Shown here: positions 8,647 to 15,155 of the stretch, in pieces
Layout: the number at the start of each line of letters is the position of its first letter
Position numbering within the stretch: the first letter of the stretch is position 1
The notes under the pieces: model-generated
Database searches by the model: none
Told to the model about the DNA's origin: nothing
The model's input: the letters and a program-made list of their open reading frames with translations, nothing else
Program-made: the position numbers and the translations under genes
DNA from: CAYVQU01 sp964453155
GTDB taxonomy: Bacteria > Chloroflexota > Anaerolineae > Anaerolineales > UBA11858
Length of the DNA stretch: 38,473 nucleotides
Direction: 5' to 3'
Assembly (NCBI GenBank): GCA_964453155.1
Contig: CAYVQU010000032.1
Coordinates: 1-38,473 of the forward strand

Positions 8647-9999
8647 TCACCCATCTTTACCATGCCGGGCAGCCAGTATTTTTACTACTTCAGCAAATTG
8701 ATCCCGGTCGAGCGGATATTTATAAGCAAAGAAAATACCCACCGCCAGCAACACTGCCGGAATAGGGCCAATCGTGATGCGGATGCCCCACAGTGCGCTG
8801 GGATCTTGTTGGGCTACATTGGGCTGGTAACCCGTAGCTTCGAGCAGAACCAATACCAAGGGCAGGGCGATGGAGGTGGCCACTTTTTTCGTCAGAGTCG
8901 TCAGGCTGTAGAACATGCCCTCATGACGTTCACCGGTCAGGTATTCGTCCCATTCGATGGCATCGGGTAGGATGGCCCAGGGGAGAACGTGAGCAGCTGC
9001 GACCCCCACTCCAGCCAGCGCACACAGCGTGAGAATCAGTCCTAAGCTGGTGCTGGGTGTCAGGGTGATCAGTGCGATTTGGACTACGGCCCAAAAGGCG
9101 ATTCCCCAGATATAGGCCCAGCGCTTGCTCCATCGGCGAGAGACATAATCCCAGATGGGCAGGGCGAAGATGGCGATCACAAAAATGGTCGCCATGATCA
9201 GGTCATTGTGGGCCTCGCGTTGGACGACGTATTTTATGAAAAACAGCAAGGATGATTGTAAAACGTCTACCGAAATCCAGGTCGCCAGGAAGATGGCTAA
9301 CCCGAACAAGAAGGGTTTATTTTTCAATGCCGCGGTGATGGATTGTCGCAATCCAGGTTTATCCTGTTCCATATATTCGCCGCGCTCAGTCGTCCCAAAG
9401 AAGACCAACAGCATGGGGAGTGCCGAAATGATCCCGAAAGTGATCCCCATTGTGATAACCTTGGAGGCATTCTCAGGTGTGAAACTGCCGACCATCATCA
9501 AAGGGATGATAAAGGCCACCAAGCTACCCAGAATCGAGAAGAACATCCGGTAGGTGGTCAGGGAGGTGCGTTCATCGTAATCAGAAGTCAACTCGGGAGT
9601 CAAAGCGAAATAGGGCATGTAGAGCAGGGTGTTCGCAGCTTCGAACAAAATATAGGCTACTGAATAATAAACTGCCAAGGCAACCGCGCCCTCCCACGGT
9701 GGCCGCCACCACAACATCGAAAAGGTCACCACCAGCGGCAGCGTCCCAAACAATATAAACGGCCGCCGCCGTCCCCACCGCGTTCGGGTTCGGTCGGAGA
9801 GATAACCAAAAATAGGGTCATTGACATAATCCCAACTACGCCCAACAAAAATTGCAATCGCCGCGATGCCTGGGCGGATGCCGATCACATCGGTTAAGAA
9901 AATGGCGAAATAAGCCCCCAAAATCGTGGTCGTCAGGCTAAATCCAATATCCCCCACCCCATACATGAGTTTCTCTTTGCGGGAAAGTTTGGTCGTCAT
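8647..9999 (-). CDS. GPH-family (MelB-like) glycoside/pentoside cation symporter
   Basis: 450-residue, about 12-helix transporter of the glycoside-pentoside-hexuronide:cation symporter family, MFS superfamily. Diagnostic segment WDYVNDPIFGYLSDRTRTRWGRRRP at about 56-80 includes the family's Asp and Arg residues of the cation site and the loop 2-3 motif; for brevity the key part is NDPIFGYLSDRT. Homologues carry melibiose, xylosides, xylose or glucuronides with Na+ or H+. The nearby xylose/xylan module (14-22.6 kb) makes a pentoside or xylo-oligosaccharide a reasonable but unproven substrate. It follows the histidine kinase gene by 118 nt containing a palindromic repeat. No strong ribosome site is seen. 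Confidence 0.85.
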   Translation of the reverse strand: MTTKLSRKEKLMYGVGDIGFSLTTTILGAYFAIFLTDVIGIRPGIAAIAIFVGRSWDYVNDPIFGYLSDRTRTRWGRRRPFILFGTLPLVVTFSMLWWRPPWEGAVALAVYYSVAYILFEAANTLLYMPYFALTPELTSDYDERTSLTTYRMFFSILGSLVAFIIPLMMVGSFTPENASKVITMGITFGIISALPMLLVFFGTTERGEYMEQDKPGLRQSITAALKNKPFLFGLAIFLATWISVDVLQSSLLFFIKYVVQREAHNDLIMATIFVIAIFALPIWDYVSRRWSKRWAYIWGIAFWAVVQIALITLTPSTSLGLILTLCALAGVGVAAAHVLPWAILPDAIEWDEYLTGERHEGMFYSLTTLTKKVATSIALPLVLVLLEATGYQPNVAQQDPSALWGIRITIGPIPAVLLAVGIFFAYKYPLDRDQFAEVVKILAARHGKDG

Positions 10000-10065
10000 G
10001 GAAATACCTAGTGGCGCGCAAAATGGAGTTATTTGTCATGAATGGTAACACGGAATGATGGGATT

Positions 10066-10116
10066 CGTGATGCGTGGTGCGTGATGGTTTGCAGGCCTCA
10101 CGCTCCACGTGTCACG
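10066..10116. repeat. Intergenic imperfect palindrome (CGTGATGCGTGG family)
   Basis: CGTGATGCGTGGTGCGTGA (10066-10084) is nearly complementary to TCACGCTCCACGTGTCACG (10098-10116). It lies between the kinase stop (10118) and the symporter start. The kinase stop codon is only 2 nt from the palindrome. Confidence 0.8.
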
Positions 10117-10117
10117 C

Positions 10118-11263
10118 CTAATGTTTAGGTAATTCGACGGTAAATATTGTCTCTTCCCCTTCAATACTATCTACTTTAATTTTCCCCCCATGGGCCTGGA
10201 CTAGTTGGCGCGTGATCGCCAGTCCTAAACCGCTGCCTGCACCCTCAGCGCGCCCCCGCGCGCGGTCACCTTTCCAAAATCGATCGAAAATAAAGGGCAG
10301 GTCTGCTTGAGCAATTCCTTCACCGTTATCCTGAACCAGGATTTGGATGTTGTTCGCGTTGGAGCGCGCCGCCAAAGTGATCTGGCCGCCAGGTGTGTGC
10401 CGCAGTGCATTGGCAACCAGGTTACTGATGATCTGGTCGAGGCGCTCAGCGTCGGCCGAAATAGTGAAATCTGAATCGTTTTCAACGGTTTCAACCTTGA
10501 GTTCGATGTCCGCAGTTGCAGATTGACCGCTGAAACTGGTCGCGATGTCGGTGAGCAATTCGTGAATATCTACCGGTTCGAATTTTAGGGTCAGTTGCCC
10601 GGCTTCGGCCAGTGAGAGCGTTTGTAAATCTTCCACTAAGCGGGTTAGCATTTGGGTTTCGCCGAGAAGGATATCGATTTGCTCGGAGTTGGCAGCATAA
10701 ACCCCATCTTGGATGCCCTCTAAGTTACCCTGAATGATATGGAGGGGTGTGCGCAGTTCGTGGGCCACATCAGCTGTCAGGTTTCGGCGCTGGCGATCAG
10801 CTTGCTCTAGTTCGTCTGTCATCCGGTTAAAGGACTTGGCCAACCGCCGAAAATCTCCCGGGCCGCGTTCCGGTTCAGGGACCCGAATGGTCAAATTGCC
10901 CGCCGCGACGGCATCGGTGGCGGACATGACGTCCGCGATGGGAGTAGCAACCCCGCGGAAGACCCGAAATGCCAGTACGGCCGCCAGCAGTGGGAGCGCG
11001 AGCGATAAACCGCAGCCCGTAAACCACACCAGCGCGGCCATCCGACCCCCACCATCAAAAACTTGTGATAAGAAATAGGCAAAGGCCGCCATCCCTCCCA
11101 GGACTAATAGAACCATTAACCCGAACATCCCCATAAACCGCAAAAAGAATTTACCGCGATGCCGTCGGGCGGCCCGCGGCCATTTCGGGGGCTGGTGGTC
11201 AAAATGAGACCAAGGAGAGCCGTGAGTCCAATGCTTAGGGGCGCGACGCTGATGTTTTTTCAT
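10118..11263 (-). CDS. Membrane sensor histidine kinase
   Basis: 381 residues. Two membrane helices at about 41-66 and 76-103 with a very short extracytoplasmic loop, HAMP about 104-156, then HisKA with phospho-acceptor His168 in DVAHELRTPLHII, and a HATPase_c domain with DQIISNLVANALRHT (N box), VQDNGEGI (G1), FDRFWKGDRARGR (F box) and GSGLGLAI (G2). Tiny sensor loop suggests it senses in or near the membrane. The cytoplasmic N-terminus (1-37) is unusually rich in His, Trp and Arg. It is encoded downstream of its response regulator with 107 nt of palindromic repeat between. The partner regulator is the OmpR-type gene at 11371. Confidence 0.93.
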   Translation of the reverse strand: MKKHQRRAPKHWTHGSPWSHFDHQPPKWPRAARRHRGKFFLRFMGMFGLMVLLVLGGMAAFAYFLSQVFDGGGRMAALVWFTGCGLSLALPLLAAVLAFRVFRGVATPIADVMSATDAVAAGNLTIRVPEPERGPGDFRRLAKSFNRMTDELEQADRQRRNLTADVAHELRTPLHIIQGNLEGIQDGVYAANSEQIDILLGETQMLTRLVEDLQTLSLAEAGQLTLKFEPVDIHELLTDIATSFSGQSATADIELKVETVENDSDFTISADAERLDQIISNLVANALRHTPGGQITLAARSNANNIQILVQDNGEGIAQADLPFIFDRFWKGDRARGRAEGAGSGLGLAITRQLVQAHGGKIKVDSIEGEETIFTVELPKH

Positions 11264-11284
11264 CTACGATTTTTCTTTGTCGAT

Positions 11285-11359
11285 TTACCGTCGAGTGCGC
11301 TGAGAACGCAGAGTAATCCACTTGTTACTTTTTCCGCGTACTTTGCGCTCTCTGGGTAA
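11285..11359. repeat. Intergenic imperfect palindrome (CGCAGAG family)
   Basis: Left arm TTACCGTCGAGTGCGCTGAG... and right arm ...TTTGCGCTCTCTGGGTAA are roughly complementary, with TTACTT/GAGTAA inner arms. It separates the regulator stop (11371) from the kinase start (11263) and carries the GCGCTGAGAACGCAGAG words seen in several other spacers. Confidence 0.75.
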
Positions 11360-11370
11360 TCTTAGCACAC

Positions 11371-12057
11371 TTAGATCTCATCATTGAAGCGGTAGCCGAT
11401 ACCGTACACGGTTTGAATATATTGGGGTTTGGTCGGATCGGTTTCGATCTTGCGGCGGAGATTTTTGATATGAGCATCCACGCTGCGATCATAGCCGACC
11501 GCAGCGACACCATGGAGTTTGTCGAGTAGTTGGGCGCGGCTGAAAGCTTGCCCCGGATGTTGAGCCAGGATTTCCAGTAAGGTAAACTCAAAACGGGTGA
11601 GATGTAAAAGTTCTCCACTTTGTGTGACGCGATGCCCTTCGATGTCGATTTCGAGATCGCCAGCCCGGATGATCCCTGGGGTGTAAACCGACCCTTGGGC
11701 CCGGCGCAGCAAGGCCCGCACTCGCGCGACCAGTTCCCGGGGTGAAAAGGGTTTTGTAACGTAATCATCTGCCCCCAACTCCAGCCCGATCAGTCGGTCG
11801 GCCTCCTCGGATCGGGCTGTCAACATGATGATGGGGACATCGGACTCCCGCCGCAGCGTTCGGCAGACATCCAAGCCATCCATTCCAGGGAGCATCAAGT
11901 CGAGTACGATCAGGTCAGGATGTTCAGCGCGGGCTGTGATCAAAGCCATGTTCCCATCCATCGCCGTTAAAACCCGAAACCCGCCTTGCTCTAAATAATC
12001 GCGGGCTAGCTTCACAATTTTGGGTTCGTCATCGACGATGAGGATGGTTGTGGTCAT
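11371..12057 (-). CDS. OmpR/PhoB-family response regulator
   Basis: 228 residues. Receiver domain 1-115 with acidic pocket Asp9-Asp10, phosphorylation site Asp53 in LIVLDLMLPGMDG, Thr80 in IIMLTAR and Lys102 in YVTKPFSP. The C-terminal winged-helix DNA-binding domain (about 130-226) has LTRFEFTLLEILAQHPGQ, VDAHIKNLRRKIE and the ending VYGIGYRFN. It is a transcription factor activated by the kinase encoded immediately downstream. Target genes are not evident; the upstream His-rich membrane protein is a candidate by position. Confidence 0.95.
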   Translation of the reverse strand: MTTTILIVDDEPKIVKLARDYLEQGGFRVLTAMDGNMALITARAEHPDLIVLDLMLPGMDGLDVCRTLRRESDVPIIMLTARSEEADRLIGLELGADDYVTKPFSPRELVARVRALLRRAQGSVYTPGIIRAGDLEIDIEGHRVTQSGELLHLTRFEFTLLEILAQHPGQAFSRAQLLDKLHGVAAVGYDRSVDAHIKNLRRKIETDPTKPQYIQTVYGIGYRFNDEI

Positions 12058-12077
12058 ATTGTAATTATATCCAGATT

Positions 12078-12155
12078 ATCCGCAGAGATCGCTTAGGACG
12101 CAGAGAGCTTAGAACTAGGAGATGAATATCTGCGGACTTTACGCCCTCCGCGGTT
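12078..12155. repeat. Intergenic imperfect palindrome (CGCAGAG family)
   Basis: ATCCGCAGAGATCGCTTAGG and onward pairs imperfectly with AATATCTGCGGACTTTACGC and CCTCCGCGGTT. On the minus strand the methyltransferase stop TGA runs directly into ACCGCGGAGGGCG, the repeat end. Confidence 0.65.
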
Positions 12156-12625
12156 CAAATCCAACGCCGAACGCGCTCACAGTATGCCAGATACTCCCGC
12201 CCAAAAGTTTCTTCAAGCATCCGCTCTTCAACGTGAATAAATTTTCGGGTGATGAGGGCAGTGAAAATAGGAATCACACTAAACGGAGTCAGAGTTCCCA
12301 ATAAAACCGCGATGCCAATCAAAATCAGGACAAATCCCAAATACATGGGGTTCCGACTGACTTGGAATAATCCATCGATCACCAGAGTTGCAGATTCCTT
12401 GAAGGGCTGGACTGTTGTTTTGACTTTGTGAAATTGGGCTTCGGCTAAATAACTGATGACAATACCGATTCCTAGGGAAAGTAATCCGGTTAAATTCCAG
12501 GGTGCTGGGATGAGTTTAACCCCAGGAATTATAAAATGGAGCCCGATCATCAGGATTAGCGCGATCAATAAATAGGTTGGGGGCAGGATCGCCCGGCGAG
12601 TTTTGCCGACTGAGGTTGTAGACAT
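12155..12625 (-). CDS. ICMT/PEMT-like membrane methyltransferase
   Basis: 156 residues with about four hydrophobic segments. The motif VSRNPMYLGFVLILIG (about 87-102) and the closing EERMLEETFGREYLAYCERVRRW are the hallmark of the isoprenylcysteine carboxyl methyltransferase / phospholipid methyltransferase superfamily. Bacterial members methylate small or membrane-bound substrates, mostly unknown, using S-adenosylmethionine. The start has AGGAGG, which overlaps the TAG stop of the upstream 70-residue gene, so the two are probably translationally coupled. Confidence 0.85.
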   Translation of the reverse strand: MSTTSVGKTRRAILPPTYLLIALILMIGLHFIIPGVKLIPAPWNLTGLLSLGIGIVISYLAEAQFHKVKTTVQPFKESATLVIDGLFQVSRNPMYLGFVLILIGIAVLLGTLTPFSVIPIFTALITRKFIHVEERMLEETFGREYLAYCERVRRWI

Positions 12626-12626
12626 T

Positions 12627-12839
12627 TTATCCTCCTAATGTTATCGGAGCTAAGGCCGTGCGAATAAATAAGATCGAATTTTCGTCTTCGAGATCGACCT
12701 GCCATTCGGGTTGCATTCTGAAAAATCGGATCCATTCCAGATCGTTCTGGCGGTGGAAAATGAGATGGTCAACGTTGTGGGCCTGGAGCAAGGCAATAAA
12801 ACGATCATATCTTGAGTTCTTCGATTGTGATTTGGTCAT
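12627..12839 (-). CDS. Small protein of unknown function
   Basis: 70 residues, no membrane segment, mixed charge. I do not recognise it firmly. RYDRFIALLQAHNVDHLIF (about 10-28) followed by NDLEWIRFF faintly recalls the start of creatinase/Xaa-Pro peptidase N-terminal domains, in which case it would be a fragment. No Shine-Dalgarno is seen before its ATG, which weakens the call. In favour: the Shine-Dalgarno of the next gene overlaps its stop codon, and it fills the gap after a terminator with little left over. Confidence 0.5.
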   Translation of the reverse strand: MTKSQSKNSRYDRFIALLQAHNVDHLIFHRQNDLEWIRFFRMQPEWQVDLEDENSILFIRTALAPITLGG

Positions 12840-12855
12840 AATTTACACAGTGAAA

Positions 12856-12883
12856 TGAGCAGGGATTTTTACATCCCTGCTCA
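12856..12883 (-). terminator. Hairpin terminator after the His-rich membrane protein gene
   Basis: Perfect 11-bp stem TGAGCAGGGAT / ATCCCTGCTCA with a 6-nt loop, followed on the minus strand by TTTCA. It ends the gene at 12894. The weak T-run lowers confidence. Confidence 0.6.
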
Positions 12884-12893
12884 GATCGTTGGA

Positions 12894-13322
12894 TCAGCCT
12901 TTGGATTCTGAGTCGGTTTCTTCTGAAGCGGGGTCTTCACCATCCTTGGGTTGTTCACGTTCGGCCCAGGGTGGTCCATTCCAGGGGCCGTGGTGATGCC
13001 AGCCCTTGGAGTGCGGGCCCATTTTGTGATGCCACATCCGATGGAAAGCCATCCGTTTGAACCCGCCAAAGATCAGGAAAAAGAACAATAGGATGAAGAA
13101 CAGCCCCAAAAAAGAAAAGTGGGGCCGGTAATAACCGTAGGGCATCATGCCAGGGTGATAAAGACCACGGGGTGCCAGCGCTTCGGCACCGGCGTCATTA
13201 TCAGCAGCCCAGGCCCCCGCGGTATAACCGTGGGCATAGCCTTTGTGATAGACTGCCGCCCCACCGCCGGTAAAAATTCCAACGATGACCAACAAAATTA
13301 AAAATCGCCATAACCATTTCAT
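12894..13322 (-). CDS. His-rich two-helix membrane protein of unknown function
   Basis: 142 residues. Strong ribosome site GGAGGTAC before ATG at 13322. Membrane helix at about 4-25 (KWLWRFLILLVIVGIFTGGG), a polar Tyr/Gly/His loop, second helix about 68-87 (FLGLFFILLFFFLIFGGF), then a tail rich in His, Trp, Gly and Pro (HRMWHHKMGPHSKGWHHHGP) ending in an acidic stretch. The His-rich tail suggests metal binding, but no family is recognised. The nearby kinase also has a His-rich cytoplasmic N-terminus, so a metal- or envelope-stress link is possible but unproven. Confidence 0.8.
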   Translation of the reverse strand: MKWLWRFLILLVIVGIFTGGGAAVYHKGYAHGYTAGAWAADNDAGAEALAPRGLYHPGMMPYGYYRPHFSFLGLFFILLFFFLIFGGFKRMAFHRMWHHKMGPHSKGWHHHGPWNGPPWAEREQPKDGEDPASEETDSESKG

Positions 13323-13501
13323 ACTGTACCTCCAGTAATTTTTTAGCGGTTGACCACGAAAATGATCATTTACAGACCGCCTCGGGTTTGGTTTGTGTTG
13401 TCTAGAGTATCGTCGAAAACTGTGAAGAAATTATGAAGAGGTATGGGAGATGTAGTGAAAGATTGTTCAATTTCGCAATTCATTTGTCATTCAAACACCC
13501 A

Positions 13502-13507
13502 TATAAT
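13502..13507 (+). promoter_or_regulatory. Candidate -10 box of the riboswitch transcript
   Basis: Perfect TATAAT at 13502-13507, about 70 nt before the riboswitch aptamer. The -35 region is weak (TTCATT at the right spacing), so this is a moderate call. Bases 13323-13500 hold no gene. Confidence 0.5.
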
Positions 13508-13573
13508 ATAGGGGGTTTATCATAGACAAAACCAAGGGGTAGGAGTAGACTCTCTGCCTGGAACCAACTGAAT

Positions 13574-13725
13574 AATATCGCCTAGTGTGGCTGCAATAGC
13601 CACAACGGAGGAACCCCTTTTGGGGCGAATCGGCAAGCTGATTGGGCACAACGTGACCAATCAGCCACCGTAGGGCCAAGTTTCTTCTCCGGCCCGAGCC
13701 CGTCAGCTAACTTCGGCGGCGTTGG
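13574..13725 (+). promoter_or_regulatory. c-di-AMP riboswitch (ydaO-yuaA class) aptamer
   Basis: The conserved core of the class is plainly visible in order: closing strand CGCC (13579-13582), hairpin GTGGCT/AGCCAC, ACGGAGGAACCCC-TTTT-GGGG then CGAATCGGC (13604-13633), a long variable hairpin with GCTGATTGG/CCAATCAGC, and the 3' core GAGCCCGTCAGCTAACTTCG followed by GCGGCGTT (about 13696-13723), where GGCG closes back on CGCC. This matches known ydaO aptamers, which bind two c-di-AMP molecules in a pseudo-twofold pocket. It is followed immediately by a terminator, so it should switch the 53-residue gene off when c-di-AMP is high. Confidence 0.93.
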
Positions 13726-13729
13726 AGGA

Positions 13730-13761
13730 GGTCACCAAGTTCTTTTTGGTGCCCTTTTTTT
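13730..13761 (+). terminator. Riboswitch-controlled transcription attenuator
   Basis: Stem CACCAA (13733-13738) / TTGGTG (13746-13751), extended by GG/CC across a bulged T, then seven Ts at 13755-13761. It starts directly after the GGAGGAG that follows the aptamer, the place where expression platforms of this class sit. Competition between the aptamer's closing stem and this hairpin would decide read-through. Confidence 0.88.
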
Positions 13762-13818
13762 GTGGGAATTTTTCTCACTTCGGTTCCAAGGGTGCCGCCT
13801 ATAAAACGGAGTAATACC

Positions 13819-13980
13819 ATGGCCAAAAGTAATCTGTTTATGCTCGATGTTGTCAAAGCCCGCCAGAATGAAATGATTCGCGAAGCTGAACTCGCTCGGA
13901 TGAGCCGCAACATCAAACGCACTCGCCAAACCCCGAAACTGGCGAAAAAATTGCAGCTCTTACTCACTTCTCTTTCGTAA
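13819..13980 (+). CDS. 53-residue basic protein under c-di-AMP riboswitch control
   Basis: ATG at 13819 with GGAG (13808-13811) 7 nt upstream. Product starts MAKSNLFMLDVVKARQNEMI and continues as a likely long helix (REAELARMSRNIKRTRQT, then PKLAKKLQLLLTSLS). It is basic, soluble, without signal, membrane segment or cysteine, and I recognise no family. The c-di-AMP riboswitch and attenuator directly upstream and a perfect terminator directly downstream make it a one-gene unit. Known targets of this riboswitch class concern potassium uptake, osmolytes, cell-wall hydrolases and sporulation; this product fits none of them. Inference: a small regulator or adaptor that is made when c-di-AMP falls. 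Confidence 0.85.
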   Translation: MAKSNLFMLDVVKARQNEMIREAELARMSRNIKRTRQTPKLAKKLQLLLTSLS

Positions 13981-13997
13981 GTTTTCTAGACCTGCTT

Positions 13998-14035
13998 AGC
14001 GCTCCTGAGTAAAAATACTCAGGAGCGCTTTTTTT
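13998..14035 (+). terminator. Perfect terminator after the 53-residue gene
   Basis: 14-bp perfect stem AGCGCTCCTGAGTA / TACTCAGGAGCGCT (13998-14011, 14016-14029) with a 4-nt loop, then a T-run. It isolates the riboswitch unit from the downstream lacI-type gene. Confidence 0.95.
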
Positions 14036-14036
14036 A

Positions 14037-14087
14037 TTGACAGCTTGGGGAAAATATGAAAAAATGTAGGTGGCGGTAACGTTACCG
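14037..14087 (+). promoter_or_regulatory. Promoter region and LacI-type operator
   Basis: TTGACA at 14037-14042 is a candidate -35; no good -10 is seen at 17 nt. Downstream is the perfect 14-bp palindrome CGGTAACGTTACCG (14074-14087) with a central CpG, the form of a LacI-family operator. It lies 34 nt before the first lacI-type gene, which suggests autoregulation of that gene and the GH3 gene. Confidence 0.7.
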
Positions 14088-14121
14088 GGAATTTTTCCGG
14101 GGAAAGTAGAAAGAGTAACCT

Positions 14122-15138
14122 ATGCGACGAGAGAAGAAGTCAGTAACGATTAAAGATATTGCTAAAGCGGCTGGAGTTTCTGTATCAACGGTCTCGCGGG
14201 TATTGAATGAACGTGAGGATGTATCTGTCGAGACTTATGAACGGGTTCAGAAGATTATTGCGGAACTCGGATACGCCTCCAGTTTGGCTGCTCGGGGGAT
14301 GCGTAGTCGCCGCACTAAAGTCATTGGTCTAATTATGCCCGATGTGGCCGAGCCCTACTCGTATGCGGTTTTACAAGGGGTAAACCGGGCGATTGCCCAA
14401 CTCGATTACGATCTGATTGTTTATACCAACGGTGATATCAGCAAAAACACCTCGGCAGACCAGGAAAGATACTATGTATCATTGCTTAATGGCAGCATCA
14501 CTGATGGTGTCGTTGTCGTGACGCCGGCCGCCACCACCTTTTCTACGACCGCGCCGCTGGTTGCATTAGATCCAAATAACGAAAGTCCCGAATGTCCGGC
14601 CATCATCTCCACCAATCATCAGGGGGCCCTCGAAGCGATGCACTACCTGACTGGGTTAGGACACCGCCGGATTGGATTTATCGCCGGGCGTAAAGAGTTG
14701 GTTAGTTCCCGCCGGCGTTTACAGGGCTATCGAGATGGCCTGGCGGCGGCCGGTATCCCGGTTGATGAATCCTTAATTGAAGTTGGTGATTATAGTTCGC
14801 AAGTTGCAGTAGGCTGTGCCCAGAAGTTATTGGCATTAGAAAATCCCCCTACGGCCATTTTTGCGGCGAACGATCGTACAGCGATGAGTGTTTATCGGGT
14901 CGCGGCGGAGCAAGGGCTTCGAATTCCTGATGATCTATCCGTGATGGGATTCGATAACAGTTTGGATGCCTCCCTGGCGGACCCTAAACTTACAACAGTG
15001 GATCAATTTGTGGATGAGATGGGATTTACCGCCATTCAAATGATCATTCAACTTGTCAACGGGATCCCCCTGGAAAACGACCTGCACAAAATTCAAACGA
15101 AACTTATCGTGCGCGCTTCTTGTGCGCCCGTGAATTGA
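14122..15138 (+). CDS. LacI-family transcriptional regulator 1
   Basis: 338 residues. N-terminal helix-turn-helix VTIKDIAKAAGVSVSTVSRVLN (8-29) with the hinge helix region LAARGMRSRRT near 56-66, then a periplasmic-binding-protein-like ligand domain (VIGLIMPDVAEPYSYAVLQG; GHRRIGFIAG; PTAIFAANDRTAMS; SVMGFDNSLDASLADPKLTTVDQ). It should repress from the CGGTAACGTTACCG operator just upstream and be released by a sugar, plausibly a xylo-oligosaccharide or xylose derivative since the beta-xylosidase-like gene follows after 17 nt. The ligand itself is inference. Confidence 0.95.
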   Translation: MRREKKSVTIKDIAKAAGVSVSTVSRVLNEREDVSVETYERVQKIIAELGYASSLAARGMRSRRTKVIGLIMPDVAEPYSYAVLQGVNRAIAQLDYDLIVYTNGDISKNTSADQERYYVSLLNGSITDGVVVVTPAATTFSTTAPLVALDPNNESPECPAIISTNHQGALEAMHYLTGLGHRRIGFIAGRKELVSSRRRLQGYRDGLAAAGIPVDESLIEVGDYSSQVAVGCAQKLLALENPPTAIFAANDRTAMSVYRVAAEQGLRIPDDLSVMGFDNSLDASLADPKLTTVDQFVDEMGFTAIQMIIQLVNGIPLENDLHKIQTKLIVRASCAPVN

Positions 15139-15155
15139 AAACCTTTGGAGCATTT

